From Zarea fungicola (lineage: Eukaryota > Ascomycota > Sordariomycetes > Hypocreales > Cordycipitaceae): a DNA stretch of 64,000 nt. Made by a program: the position numbers and the translations under genes. Within the stretch, counting starts at the first letter, position 1. The number at the start of each line of letters is the position of its first letter. Below the pieces are notes generated by a model. That model saw only the letters and a list, made by a program, of their open reading frames with translations, did no database searches and was not told where the DNA came from. The stretch is taken from the NCBI GenBank assembly GCA_900169235.1, contig FWCC01000288.1:1-64000 (forward strand), given 5' to 3'. Shown here in pieces: positions 22,321-33,060 of this stretch.

Positions 22321-23618
22321 ATGGAACATGGCCAGTCAACGCGGGATTTGTCCTCGCTCAATTACTGTAAGTAGCCTCGTCCTCTGTCTGAGCAAACGCT
22401 GAGTCTTGAATAGCCGCCAAACTCGTAGTCCGCCAAGACAGCTGCGTCAGCTGCAGCTCTACCGAGAAACTCGTCTGCCCGTCATGCCCCAGTGGCCAGA
22501 GTTGCGGATTCACAACCCAAAGCTGCACCGATTGCCCAAAGGCGTTTTGTCGAAGCGATGGCTCAGGCGATGGCGGTGGCGGTAGCAACGGCGGCGGCTC
22601 CAACCACAGTGGTCCAAGTGCTGGTCCCATAGCTGGTGGTGTCATTGGCGGCATCATCGTCATTGCCATCCTCACCTACCTTGTCTGGAGATTCGTCATC
22701 AAGCCGAAGCGAGCGAGCCGCCTCGACGAGCGTGCGACGTCAATCTACGAGGCCGATTCCAACCCAGCCAGAGGCGTCGAAAAGAACAACACGGCAGGCC
22801 TCAGCCGCCGCGCCTCCACCCATACCGTCCACTCGATTGCCTCGACGGTCCTCACCCGCGCCTCCAACATTATCCAGATTGCCTACATTCCTGGCGTCAC
22901 CAACCGGGCCACGCCCACCTCACCCGACGTGCTGGTACCGCCTGTGCCCCCGATCCCCGTCAACCACAGCCACGACAGCCTCGGCTCGGAGCACTTCTTC
23001 ATGCCCGGCAACCTGCGCGACTCGTCCTACTCGGGCTTCTCAGCAACGACCGACAGGACCTCGTACGCCGCCCGTGCCAGCATCGCCTCGACCATCTACG
23101 GCAGACAGGCCGAGGTGCAGACGGCCTCCCAAGCGGGCATGCGGGCCAAACCCACAGTCGTCAGCGTCAAGCCTGGCATCAACACGCCGCCCGTTCCCAG
23201 CATCGACATGCAGCGATTTGCCCCGGCACGGCCCGACAGCGCCGCGAGCAACTTTAGCGTCGGCACAACCTTTACCGCCACGGCCACCCAGGGTCGTGCT
23301 CAGGTTGTCAAGGTGTCTGGAGTCAAGAAGATTGACATTGCCAAGCCCGAGGCGAGCTCGCTGTCCGTGGTCTCCTCAAACGACTCACTAGCCAGCAAGG
23401 AGAGCTCCGACGAGATTGGCACGATTCACATTGCTCAGGAGGATTCTACGCCGCGCGGAGTGAGCCCATTTGCCGATCCTCCAAGCAGCACAGCAGGCGA
23501 CGCCAACCTGTCTGCGATTACCGAAGAACAGAGCGACGCCGAGTCTCAAAAGCAAGGAAAGACCCAGACTGGTCAGACTGGTGGCCCTTTTGGTGACGAA
23601 CATGCTACGAAGGAATAA
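22321..23618 (+). CDS. OPY2: Opy2-type membrane anchor of MAP-kinase signalling
   Basis: In yeast, Opy2 is a single-pass plasma-membrane protein that binds the adaptor Ste50 and so recruits the Ste11 MAPKKK for osmotic and filamentous-growth signalling. Here a 46-nt first exon (22321-22366) and a second exon (22414-23618) give 416 residues. The extracellular part holds eight cysteines in the Opy2 spacing (CVSCSSTEKLVCPSCPSGQ then SCTDCPKAFC), followed by a Gly/Ser linker. One membrane helix, GGVIGGIIVIAILTYLVWRF, ends in the basic stop-transfer KPKRASR. The long Ser/Thr/Pro-rich cytosolic tail has many SP/TP sites. There is no classical signal peptide, which is also the case in yeast Opy2. 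The coding sequence ends inside the first unit of a 31-bp tandem repeat. Confidence 0.9.
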
Positions 23619-23760
23619 GTCTTTCAGGCTGTATGCTACAAAGGAATAAGCCTTTCATGCTGTATGCTACAAAGGAATAAGTCTTCCAGGCTGTATGCTA
23701 CAAAGGAATAAGTCTTCCAGGCTGTATGCTACGAAGGAACAAGTTACTCCAAGGCTGTTT
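23604..23760. repeat. 31-bp tandem repeat overlapping the opy2 stop codon
   Basis: Four full copies (23604-23634, 23635-23665, 23666-23696, 23697-23727) and a diverged fifth begin GCTACGAAGGAATAAGTCTT or close variants. The first copy contains the last four codons and the TAA of opy2, so the array is formed from the gene's own end and 3' flank. Confidence 0.92.
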
Positions 23761-24380
23761 ATGCAACTCATTTTTTTTTTGGAGAATATGGACAATGGCG
23801 CTTTACTGAATGTCGGACACTATCACTTTTCTTGTTTATTTCGATTCATGAGGGGATCATTCTCACAGACCTTTCATTTTACCAACATTCTTCTCACATG
23901 CTTTTGGTGGGTATATAGCGATCAATGGGCACCAAACGAGCAGTAGTTATCTGTGTGTATCTCCTTCTTTACTTTATCTTATCTACACTGAATAGAGACG
24001 ACTTGCATTATGCTTGATGAAGCAGAGTAAGTGCAGGTGATTTGAATTTCGTGAAATAAAAATGACAGAAAACCCCTCAACCTCGTCGATGAACAGAGGG
24101 GAAATTTTCTGTGGCTTGCATGGATGTTCGGTTCCCCTTTCAATCCCGCCATTCACAGAACATGGCCAGCCGAACCCACACCACCACCACAGACACTGAA
24201 ATGCATCATGTCCGTTGTACATGTACTTTCCATTTCAATTCTGCTTTCAGGTGGCACGGGGTGGCCGAAATCCGGCAGGATATGTGGTATAAACTTTGAT
24301 ATAGATCTGAATGACCTGGCAACTGGTAAGTCAGTGAGTAGTCAACTCGGTCAATCATTCAATTCTGTGTATCCATGCAC

Positions 24381-24442
24381 AACAAGTATAACAAGTATAA
24401 CAAGTATAACAAGTATAACAAGTATAACAAGTATAACAAGTA
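24381..24442. repeat. 9-bp minisatellite
   Basis: Six perfect copies of AACAAGTAT plus a partial seventh, in the interval between opy2 and ras2. Confidence 0.95.
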
Positions 24443-24590
24443 AAGAAGTATAAGAGATAAAGTAAAGAAGTGAATCATCACCCAACTCTTGGTTGCCCTC
24501 ATTTCATTGTAAATCTCCAACTATAAACGTGAAGAGAAGAAATATAATTGTAGACCAAAACAAACAAGCCCAGAAAACCTCCAGACATTC

Positions 24591-24654
24591 AGAACCTCCA
24601 GCATCCAGAACCTCCAGCATCCAGAACCTCCAGCCTCCAGACATCCAGAACCTC
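24591..24654. repeat. 16-bp minisatellite
   Basis: AGAACCTCCAGCATCC occurs twice exactly, then once with a single change, then as two half-units (AGACATCC and AGAACCTC). It lies about 370 bp beyond the ras2 stop. Confidence 0.88.
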
Positions 24655-25021
24655 TTACGATGCCGTCAAAATGACCGCTTGGTACAGCCAAGCTTTATTC
24701 TGCAGCTCATGCATCAATTCCCGCCAAACACCAGCACGCAAATAATAATAATGGTGCTACATACACCAACACAGGCAACAGAGGAGCGGAGATTGCTACA
24801 TGCGGTGCAGATGTTGACGTCTGAAAGAAAACTCGGAACATGGCAAAAGGCTTAATCTCCCACCGCCGTGAATAGCGCTTAAGACGTAATCCGTAAATGT
24901 CGTTAAAATAACCAAGCGCCCAAAATAAAAAAATGGAAATGTGCCTCTGTCTTTTCTCTTTTAGTTGTACGCCGTTCGCCAATTCAAAAGTCCATATCGC
25001 CCGCAGTCGAAAGTGAGTCGC

Positions 25022-25786
25022 TCATAATATGCTGCAGCGACCCTTGCTCTTTTCGCCGTCCTTGCGGCGGGACTTGTGCGAATCACGGTCTCGGCCGATC
25101 ATGTCACCGTTGCCTGTGCGACTGCGGCCGCTGCCGCCGCCGGGTGGACGGCTGGCCTGTTGGCGTTGGCGGCGCAGGATGCGGACGACGTCGTAAAAGG
25201 CCTTTTCGACATTGATGCAGTTCTTGGCCGAGGCCTCGACAAACTCGCAGCCCAATTCTCGAGCCAATGCGTGGCCCTCTTGCGTGGAGACCTCGCGCTC
25301 CGTCACTCGATCGCTCTTGTTGCCGACAAGCATAATGGGGACAGGCAGCTGCGGGGTGGCGGCGGATATGGGCGAGCCCGGATACGAGGGAGACGAGGCG
25401 CACGATTCCTTGACTCGCTGAATCTGGTGATGGAAACGCTTGATGCGGGAAAAGGAAGATCTCGAGGCGATGCTGTAGACGAGCACGAAGCCCTCCCCGT
25501 CCCGGATCCATTGATCGCGGAGCGCAGTGTATTCCTCCTGGCCGGCGGTATCGAGAACCTCGAGCATGCACGGTTGGCCGTCGATGACGACTTGTTTTCG
25601 GTATTGGTCTTCAATTGTAGGATCGTACTGCAAAGCGTCAGCAATCAACACCAGGCCTCGCCTCAAGCTCCAACAACTCACAGTCTCTACAAAGTGTTGC
25701 AGACAGAGCTGAATGGTCAGGGCCGTCTTGCCCACACCTCCGTCACCGAGGACGACGAGCTTGTACAGCACCATTCTGCCCGCCAT
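25022..25786 (-). CDS. RAS2: Ras2/RasB-type small GTPase
   Basis: Molecular switch of the Ras family. In filamentous fungi this second Ras paralogue governs hyphal growth rate, morphology and conidiation. Exons are 25786-25682 and 25627-25022 with a 54-nt intron, giving 236 residues. Motifs are the P-loop GDGGVGKT (residues 14-21), switch I YDPTIEDQY, DTAGQEEY, NKSD and SAK. A Ser/Pro-rich insert (SSPSYPGSPISAATPQ) sits before strand 5, as in RasB relatives. The tail is rich in Arg, Lys and Ser and ends in the CaaX box CSIL, a geranylgeranylation type because of the final Leu. The intron falls exactly between Thr35 and the effector loop and has no stop in frame. Confidence 0.95.
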   Translation of the reverse strand: MAGRMVLYKLVVLGDGGVGKTALTIQLCLQHFVETVSCWSLRRGLVLIADALQYDPTIEDQYRKQVVIDGQPCMLEVLDTAGQEEYTALRDQWIRDGEGFVLVYSIASRSSFSRIKRFHHQIQRVKESCASSPSYPGSPISAATPQLPVPIMLVGNKSDRVTEREVSTQEGHALARELGCEFVEASAKNCINVEKAFYDVVRILRRQRQQASRPPGGGSGRSRTGNGDMIGRDRDSHKSRRKDGEKSKGRCSIL

Positions 25787-28508
25787 GATGGGCGACTGTA
25801 GGCCGGTTGAGGACGGGAGGGGTTTGGTCGTTGCGGGCCGTTTGGCGATCTTGCGAGGGATCGTGGGTGTCGGAGGCCAGGGGGGAATAAGAGGAGAGCA
25901 GAGGACACCCAGAGAGGCAAAAGCAATGAGGCGCAGACAGCAGGAAAGAAGAAAAGCAGGGTCCCAGATGATGATGTGTATGGTGGTGTGGTTTGTGTGC
26001 GTACGTGCGGCGGTGCGGGAAGAGTGAGGGTGGCGCTTGGTGAGGGAGCTCTGGGGTTCCCACTGAGTTCCAGCAGGCTACGGGTAACCAAGTAACGGGG
26101 CAAGGGGCGCTGGACGAGTTTGCTTGGGCACTGGTGGAGGTTGCGGGCCCAACTGCGGGATCTACTAACAGTAACAGTAACAGTGACATGACAGTCAACA
26201 CCAGCATCAATGTAGGCAGTCAGCCAAATATTACTCTTTGTGCCACTATCCAGTACAGACAGATAGGTGCCTACCTGCCTACCTACTTGGTACCTTGTAC
26301 TGAGAATTTCAAGCTCATGGGCGGGGCTTATCACGGCAAATAGGTTCCTCTGCGCAGACCCGCTAGACGATCCCCACTGCTTCCAGCTTACCTGTCCACG
26401 AACAATCCCTTGTCCCAAGGCTTAACAAGGTGATGCTGAACCTTTTGTCTGTCGTTCCGTGTGGCCGCGGGCGGAGCTCAGACTTGTTGTAAACTCTGCT
26501 TCTGCTTGAACCTAGGAATAAGAAATACAGTAACAGCCTGTCATTGCCAGACATGTACCTGTACCGTACCTTGACCCCGCCCATGGATACCGATTACCTG
26601 CAAGGCCGCCTGTAGTTGGTCGGGACGGCGGACTCGAGCTGCCGTGTGGGCTCCCCAAAGTACCTGTACCGAGCTGAATGTTGTGGATATCTTCATCTCG
26701 ATATCCAGCACCACGACGCGGCAGTTTCACCTCGGATTTATCACGTACAATCCACTTCTACTCATCACACAACTATCACATTGGTGGCAACGCACCATCA
26801 AGTTTATTGGCAGGAATGTACGAGGTTCGCATCCACGTCGTGACCGATGAGAAGCACAGAGCAGCTCGCCAGATACCGTGCTCAACCCGTGATCCAACCC
26901 GTGCTCCAGTGGGATGACTGAGAGAGCTGTCCTGTTCGTTGAACTGATCAATACCATCGGTCAAGAAGCCTGTCAGCGATGCCATCCCGTAACCGTAATT
27001 CATCACCTGTACAACCTTATCCTGGGTGCTGCGCTCAGACACATCACAACCGGCTGCATCAATTCCACCCGCTGCAATTCCACCTGCTGCTTTGGCCAGA
27101 GGCTTGACGGATTGGGCCCGATTCGCCATGCACGCCCACGGCGCCTGCATAAACGCAACCCACTGCAAACTCGAGCAGAATCAAAGGAATGCCCTCGACT
27201 GCCTCGGCCGTGAACCATGCCAAACTCGGTTACGGCCCGGCCCGGCCAGACAACATGGCACTCGTACGACAGACCGTCCGCTATAAGCCCTCACAGTAAC
27301 GACCACCAGGATGCACCACCGACATGTCACCTGTCAACGCGTCAAAATGCCTAAACAACTCTGTTGAACGTGATGCCAATAGGGCCTGCTTCCGTACCCA
27401 CTGTGGCAATGGCACAGGACACTACACAAGCCACCATGCAAAACTATCCTGGACTGGACAAGCGCACCAGTTCTCACATGCCGCACCTCTGTCCATCCAA
27501 GGGTGCAGACGAGCTACCCCGCCGGATTCTATGCAGCCACATTCACAATGGCCGCATCCGGATGGACATGCCAAAATAGGCCAAAATAATGATATTCTGG
27601 GAGGTCGACCGTCGAGGTCCAAGCAGCGACTTGAGATGGAAATCTGCTGCTCTGTCGACGTAATGCTCTTTATAAGCGGATTATACAGGGCGACCTCGAC
27701 TTTCGCCGTCGAGGTCCAAGAAACTGCGGCTGAGACGGATAGACGCAAGCTGCATGATCGTCCCAGTCTCTTGAAAGTGAAGCAGCGAGATGGAAGCAGC
27801 CCTCCCTGAAATTAAAGAGCGCTGTTGGTACGTTAGACGCAACTCCCAGTATGCTGTTAACTCGATGATTTAAAGAAAGCTACACCCAGGGGAAATTCTG
27901 CTCTATAGGAATTAAAGGCAGGAAAAAACAACAACAAACAGGAAACACACCACCGTTCTGACCTGTTTCCTCGATCCGGCGTAAACGAGTCCATCAGTCA
28001 CAACAAACGCATACTAGGTCAGACATGTCAGTACATCATGGCAGAATCGAGACCAATCAAGTAAACAAATATCCACAACGCAGCCCAGCGAGGCTGCAAT
28101 GAGAATCTCGGCTGGATCGCGCGATGCTCTACGCAGGATTCAGCGGCACGTTGAGGCACCGAGTCCTGATGAAACGACGGCGACAGTCGGAAATGGCCAT
28201 GATGATGCAGCAGCATGTGCTACCGGAGCAGCGTTGTGACCAAGGAATCAATAACTTGGCCAAGCATAAATCTTCCAAGCGGAAACTGCAAGGCAAAGCT
28301 CGCCGTCAATCGTCGAGATGCTCTAAAGCAACTATATATAACTCACATGAGTCACTCTTAAGATCTTGCAAATCCATTGCATAGTGATGGCGTTTCACAG
28401 TTGAGAGGAAGAATGGTTTGAAGCGTAGTATATTCCATTAACATCGTTGTTCGCATCCTCTAGCTGGCCAAGGTAACCGAAGCCTTGCTCAAACAGTCCA
28501 TTGGCCAT
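25787..28508. other. gene-free interval of 2.7 kb
   Basis: No gene is seen between the ras2 start and the end of the catalase-like gene. The first 250 bp on the ras2 side are pyrimidine-rich on its coding strand and likely promoter and leader. AGTAAC triplets are repeated near 26168-26185. Several frames of 90-160 codons exist, but they have frequent rare codons and no family signature. An inverted repeat near 27.7 kb is listed separately. Confidence 0.45.
27692..27716. repeat. 9-bp perfect inverted repeat (hairpin)
   Basis: GACCTCGAC at 27692-27700 and GTCGAGGTC at 27708-27716 can pair across a 7-nt loop. The right arm belongs to CGTCGAGGTCCAAG, which also occurs at 27610-27623. Function is unknown; there is no neighbouring gene. 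Confidence 0.6.
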
Positions 28509-29547
28509 TCAATCACGCCTATGCTCCATGCCACTGGTCAAGTACGCAGCGGCCCTGTATTGTAGTAATCGATCGTCCGATGCCTCAACGCCCTCAACCC
28601 TGGGTACCGGATCGAAAATGATGTATTTTTGGGCGGCTTCATTTTTTGGCAGAACTCCTCGAAGGCTAATCATCCCCAGATCTACCATGTCCCTAGTCTC
28701 AGGCCACTTTACCAAGCAATCATCAGTCACATCCCCCTCCTCAGCCACCTGGGCAATAAGACGGAACTGAATCGGCCCAGAAGCCAGCAACTTTGGAATC
28801 CCGTCAAACAGGTAGTCTGGGCCGTTCACAGCAGCCTCCTCAGCGCTGATTTCCTTCACCCCCGCAACAGGCTCGAAACGATACCGTACAAAGGTCTCTG
28901 CCCCAGATGCCGCGATGAGCTTGAAGGTATTCACCGCGTAATGCCGCTGCTCGGCAAAACTGGCTGGGAATGGCCGCGGTAGCTTCATGAACGCAGCCGC
29001 CTTGGGATGAGTAGGGAGATATTCAGCAAGTTTTCCATCCTTGAGAGCAGTAAAGAAGCCCAATGCCTCCTTGCCATCGCTCCCAGGGGTACCATCTATG
29101 CTGTGGGCTGGAGTTGGACCATAGTTAGCCCAATAAGGACCTTGACACGGCCAGTACAGAGATGCTTACCAACAATATCCGTATGCACACGCCGCGGCGT
29201 CTCGGCCAGGTGAAACCGTACCGCAAGTCCACGGGGATTGCTTCGCGGATCCGAGTCCGGTATATCCGGGTTGCCAGTCGAGGAGGAGAACCGTGCTGTT
29301 ACCATTGTCGACGGCTCATTAAAGTGTTTCGCCTTGGAGAGTGCTTTTGCCTGAGCAGTGGGCTCAAAGATGCCATGTAGTAGAATTCCCTTTGCATGGC
29401 CTCCACCAAAAATGTTAGAAGGAACAATTCCGTTCATGGTTATAACTCACCTGGACGAAAACCAGGGCGCGGTCCAGACAGCGAGCGCAGCGCCCCGGCC
29501 AGCGCATCGCCAGTAGCTTGAACCTCTGTGTCGATTGACTTTGGCAT
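28509..29547 (-). CDS. catalase-fold peroxidase (srpA-like)
   Basis: Small heme peroxidase of the catalase superfamily, about 310 residues rather than the 500-700 of true catalases. Exons are 29547-29451, 29400-29170 and 29107-28509, giving 308 residues. The N-terminal helix ends GPRPGFRPGHAKGILLHG, where the distal His follows RPG. RFSSSTGNPDIPDSDPRSNP and RGLAVRFHL are the heme-pocket signatures, and HTDIVAHSIDGTP is recreated exactly at the second splice. Later come NTFKLI and the C-terminal domain. No signal peptide or peroxisomal SKL tail is visible. Substrate is unknown; relatives act on organic hydroperoxides. Both introns have CTAAC-like branch sites. Confidence 0.85.
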
Positions 29548-30002
29548 TATTATAAGTAGTTAAGCGGACCGGTATTCACAATGTTACAATCCATCCGGCA
29601 AGTTCTGTGTGATTCAGGCCGGACATTTTATGTCCATGCTTCTCTGTATTCATCGGATGATCCACGTGTCGATAGATTGAGGTGACAAAGACGTACAGAT
29701 TTCTTATTAAAAATTGGTCATTTGAACCATTACCAATCGCATTGAAAGGTGGCGCCCTTACATCACCAATACACCTACGCTCATTCGCGCTCGTCGGTGC
29801 TCGGCCCTTCGGTATAGCGACCTTTCCTCACAACGGACTTTGTGCAGCGAGCCTGCCGACAGATATCTGCTACAGTGGCCAAATACTACTACTAATAATA
29901 AATCACATGGTTCGTTTAGTGCGCTATGAAATTCCCCTTTTGCTAGCAAATCAGGATGCCTTGAATTCCAACGTTGCCCAATGTCTTTTGCAGCCCACCG
30001 CA
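29548..30002. other. intergenic region
   Basis: The 455-bp spacer between the catalase-like gene start and the GNAT gene end, both minus strand, shows no gene or repeat. It should hold the catalase-like promoter. Confidence 0.45.
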
Positions 30003-30938
30003 CTAGTTGGTTAGTTGCTTACTATATTCCTTGCGATTTGCAAAGTTGGAGTAGCCGGAGCGTTCGAAACCGCGTACCATGGCCATGTTGGCAGTATCGC
30101 AGTCACCCCTAATGACTTCGGCGCCAGCAGCGGCGAGGATTCGAGTGCCCCGTACAACAACAGATGCACCATAGCCTTTGCCACGGTGCCGTGGGGATAC
30201 ACCGACGAACCCAATGACTGCGACGGTCGGGTTGCGCGCCGGCAACGAGACAGCCGCGGCCGTGCCGTCGGCGTCAAACCCAAGCTCAAGCCAGGCATCT
30301 TGGTGGTCCATGTCAAGGCTGTCTTTCCACAATTCCTCCGCAGCGCCACGCAACCCCAACTTTTCCACATCGGCCTGCAGCAGCGAGTCTTGGGTATCGG
30401 CCAGTAGCTCCGTCAGTAGTGCCAGGAACGGCTCTTTGCCGAGCTCAGTCAGGCTGCGCCAGGTGAGCCGGTCGTCGGGCTCTGGGATCGGGTGGCCGGC
30501 GCGCCATTCCCAGCGCCGCCCGTCGCGGGTAAGGGTGAATCCGTTGCGCGTCAACAGCTCGTGGCGGATTTCCAAGTGGGTTTGAAGCTGCGTCGCCGTC
30601 CCTTTGGGGATGCTGTCCACGACGTGCCCGAGCGTGTCGGCCCCGAGCCCGCCCGCCACAGCGAGGGCATGGTCGAGCAGGGCCTGGCCAGTTTCGGGCG
30701 TGCGTTCCCAGTCCGTGTCCAGCAGTACAAAATCGGTCGGTGTGTCGTGTCCCGGCCTGGTCCATAGCACGATGCTGCCAGTGACACACCCGCTACTTTC
30801 AGCCAAAAAACACCATTCTGGCTTCACGCAGCCGACATTGAGCAGTCGTTCTAGCGATGCGGCGGTGTCGGCGTTGCGCTGGGCGTCGCCTGTAGTGTAG
30901 AGATGAGGGATCTCATCAGCTCGGGCGGTGCGAATCAT
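30003..30938 (-). CDS. GNAT-family N-acetyltransferase, two-part
   Basis: Single-exon protein of 311 residues. The start is the ATG at 30938 (MIRTARADEIPHL); the frame extends to 31082 only from a TTG. The C-terminal half has the acetyl-CoA-binding motif A, VIGFVGVSPRHRGKGYGASV, followed by ANMAMVRGFERSGY, a typical GNAT ending. The N-terminal half resembles a second, degenerate GNAT fold with ECLAES-like strand residues and no clear acetyl-CoA loop. The substrate is unknown. The gene is intronless and visibly richer in G+C than the AT-rich DNA on both sides. Its layout resembles bacterial (actinobacterial-type) acetyltransferases, so transfer from bacteria is possible but not shown. Confidence 0.8.
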   Translation of the reverse strand: MIRTARADEIPHLYTTGDAQRNADTAASLERLLNVGCVKPEWCFLAESSGCVTGSIVLWTRPGHDTPTDFVLLDTDWERTPETGQALLDHALAVAGGLGADTLGHVVDSIPKGTATQLQTHLEIRHELLTRNGFTLTRDGRRWEWRAGHPIPEPDDRLTWRSLTELGKEPFLALLTELLADTQDSLLQADVEKLGLRGAAEELWKDSLDMDHQDAWLELGFDADGTAAAVSLPARNPTVAVIGFVGVSPRHRGKGYGASVVVRGTRILAAAGAEVIRGDCDTANMAMVRGFERSGYSNFANRKEYSKQLTN

Positions 30939-31615
30939 GAGTTCCTTGACGAGTTTGCTTTTAATTTCGGTTGATGTACTTTGAAACGAGGGCCGAATGG
31001 TAGCTTTACCTATTTTCCCTTTACTTTTTGTCGAATGTGTATCAAGATGCTCATGCCGTCGTGTCCGTGCAAAGCCTGACAAAGCTCCCGGAGCTCTCCC
31101 ACCTATAAATATAGAGAAAGTTGTGCATCATCAGTCACAAATTGTGAAAGCCATTGAGTGACATTGCGTGGCTTTGGTGTGACTCATGAATTGAAGAGTT
31201 ATGTGGAGTTTCAGGTCCTGGCGGGATGGGCATTGAGCAATGTACGCAAATTGAAGCTATTCCCAATGCCTCTTGTATTCTTGAAATTAATCTCTTATGC
31301 CAGACAGTCTACGGGGTTTTAATCTCTTGAATATTTCAAATGCATTCAGTTGCTTTATTTATATACATTGCTCTTTTTTGTTCCATGTGGCAAACAGTGG
31401 TGCCTTGGTGCCCTGGCCTTGTGCGGCTGAGGCTGAAGTTAGTTTGAAATGCCAGGACGTTAAGCCGTTTCTCGCCGCCAGAGTCCACACTTTATTGGAC
31501 ATGTCCATAATTAGCCAATAAATAAATTCATTTTCATAAATACTCTATTTAGTCAAAGTAATGCACGTGTCGTATCATGCTGGTGCTCGGTGCAATAGAG
31601 CTGGTTCCGATACGA
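30939..31615. other. intergenic region
   Basis: About 680 bp between the GNAT gene start and the knottin-like gene end. The sequence is AT-rich. I see no gene. Confidence 0.45.
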
Positions 31616-31857
31616 CTATCGAACGCACACGTTGTCGTTCTAGAAGAGATTGCAAGTAAGCGGCTAGATATGTGAAGAAGATGAATGAGCGAGATGTATC
31701 AACTTACACTACAAACCAGGTTCTGGTTTTCACAGCAGAAGAATAGACGGAAATCACACTTGCCGCCTAGCTCACTGCAAACAGGGCGCCGCTCCTCCAG
31801 CGGGCTCGCCATGGCAAGAGTAGCAAGGGCAGCAAATGCGACAATGGAGATCTGCAT
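31616..31857 (-). CDS. small secreted cystine-knot-like protein
   Basis: A two-exon gene (31857-31708 and 31639-31616) coding only 57 residues. The ATG at 31857 opens a signal peptide, MQISIVAFAALATLAMA, and cleavage is likely just after it. The mature part of about 40 residues has six cysteines spaced C-x6-C-x6-CC-x6-C-x5-C, the order seen in inhibitor-cystine-knot (knottin) peptides. The sixth Cys is supplied only by exon 2, so the 68-nt intron (GTAAGT to TCTAG) is needed for the complete pattern; without it the frame ends after five. A TATATAAAG lies 86-94 bp upstream of the ATG. Knottins include fungal avirulence proteins, protease inhibitors and channel-active peptides. Which applies here cannot be told. 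The family is not recognised by sequence. Confidence 0.72.
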
Positions 31858-31942
31858 GATTGAGAAGGAATATTTTTTCAACTAAATTGTTTTGGTTACA
31901 TGGAGTAGTGTCGGGCGGCCTGGGAGCACGAGGCGGCGTCAG

Positions 31943-31951
31943 CTTTATATA
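31943..31951 (-). promoter_or_regulatory. TATA box of the knottin-like gene
   Basis: TATATAAAG on the minus strand sits 86-94 bp before the ATG at 31857, a strong consensus core-promoter element at normal distance. Confidence 0.5.
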
Positions 31952-33060
31952 AGAAAAACCGCACAAGACCGCACCGTCCATCGGAATACACAAAGATTGA
32001 CTTTCAGCTACTGAGTTCTTGTACACCAAGTACAGCCAGAGTAGCATCAAGGCCCAGACTTGTTCGCGATCATAGCCAAAGCATACTAGTGAGGGGACAC
32101 GACAGTGGTTTGCAGCAGGATTTCAAAGTATTTATACCGGATGAAGCAGGTCGAAATTCTGTAGCCGACGGACCGTCTGAGCTTGAATCCCACAGAGGCA
32201 CTGTAGGCCAGCTTTGCCCTTTTATTGGCCAGCAGATCAAGTGCAGCGGGATCAAAGCTGAAAGTCGGAAATAGCAATTCATGATTTACCGATGAGACTA
32301 ACACGGTTTAGCTATTTTTGCGAACCGTCCTTGCACTGAGGGGAGGACGGGCGTCACATGAATAGTTCTTTTGCGTCATTGGCATGTAGCAGGCATTCTA
32401 CGACTGACAAATACTTTCTCGTCGTAAAGAATCACACGTCTTTGGAATTCAAGTTGAAATATTACATGTCTGAGTTGGAGCAAGGTCAAGATGGTGGCGG
32501 TCTACCCACAAACCGCACACCAATCCGGGCATCACATCCAGCTCATCAGCTCATCACCACATCCAGCTCATCAACCAGAGATACAACGTATGGAATGGCA
32601 TTTAAAACTAGGGATAATAAAAGTAAGCCGAAAGTGGAAAAGCTCATGGTCTCCTGGTACATCCAGTAATTAAAGGGCTGTGCCGTCACTGCGGCGGCCC
32701 ACCACCGGCGGTTGCCGGGGCAATGGAGCGCCATGAATCCGCAAAAACGGCAACGGTAATGCGAAACGGGCTGCAAGCCATTTCAAAGCTACAGTATGCC
32801 CATTCTCCCTTGACTGGTATCCTCTTCCCTACATTGTCATATCCATTCTCAAACAGTCCGCGGTGTTGATGCTATTCCGAATGCTTTGAATCTTTACGAT
32901 ACGACATCTTCTTCCCTCGCGCCGCGGCGCCGTGGTCTTATCTGAAACCCTTTAAACAAAAAAATTGCGTCTGCGAAAGTAAACAAGAGACATTTTGATC
33001 TCGACGGAAACGGGCTACGACATTATACACGAATACAACATACAATTATAATCCATCAAA
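31952..33060. other. divergent intergenic region
   Basis: About 1.1 kb between the start of the knottin-like gene (-) and Cdc14 (+). No gene is seen. CAGCTCATCA-type short repeats occur near 32530-32575. Confidence 0.45.

Larger units (their letters stand above)
23761..25021. other. convergent intergenic region
   Basis: About 1.25 kb between the 3' ends of opy2 (+) and ras2 (-). No gene is seen. It contains two minisatellites listed separately and will include both 3' untranslated regions. Confidence 0.5.

Noticed and set aside
24381..24654. CRISPR-like array
   Set aside because: The repeats are direct, contiguous minisatellites with no spacers, in a eukaryotic genome.
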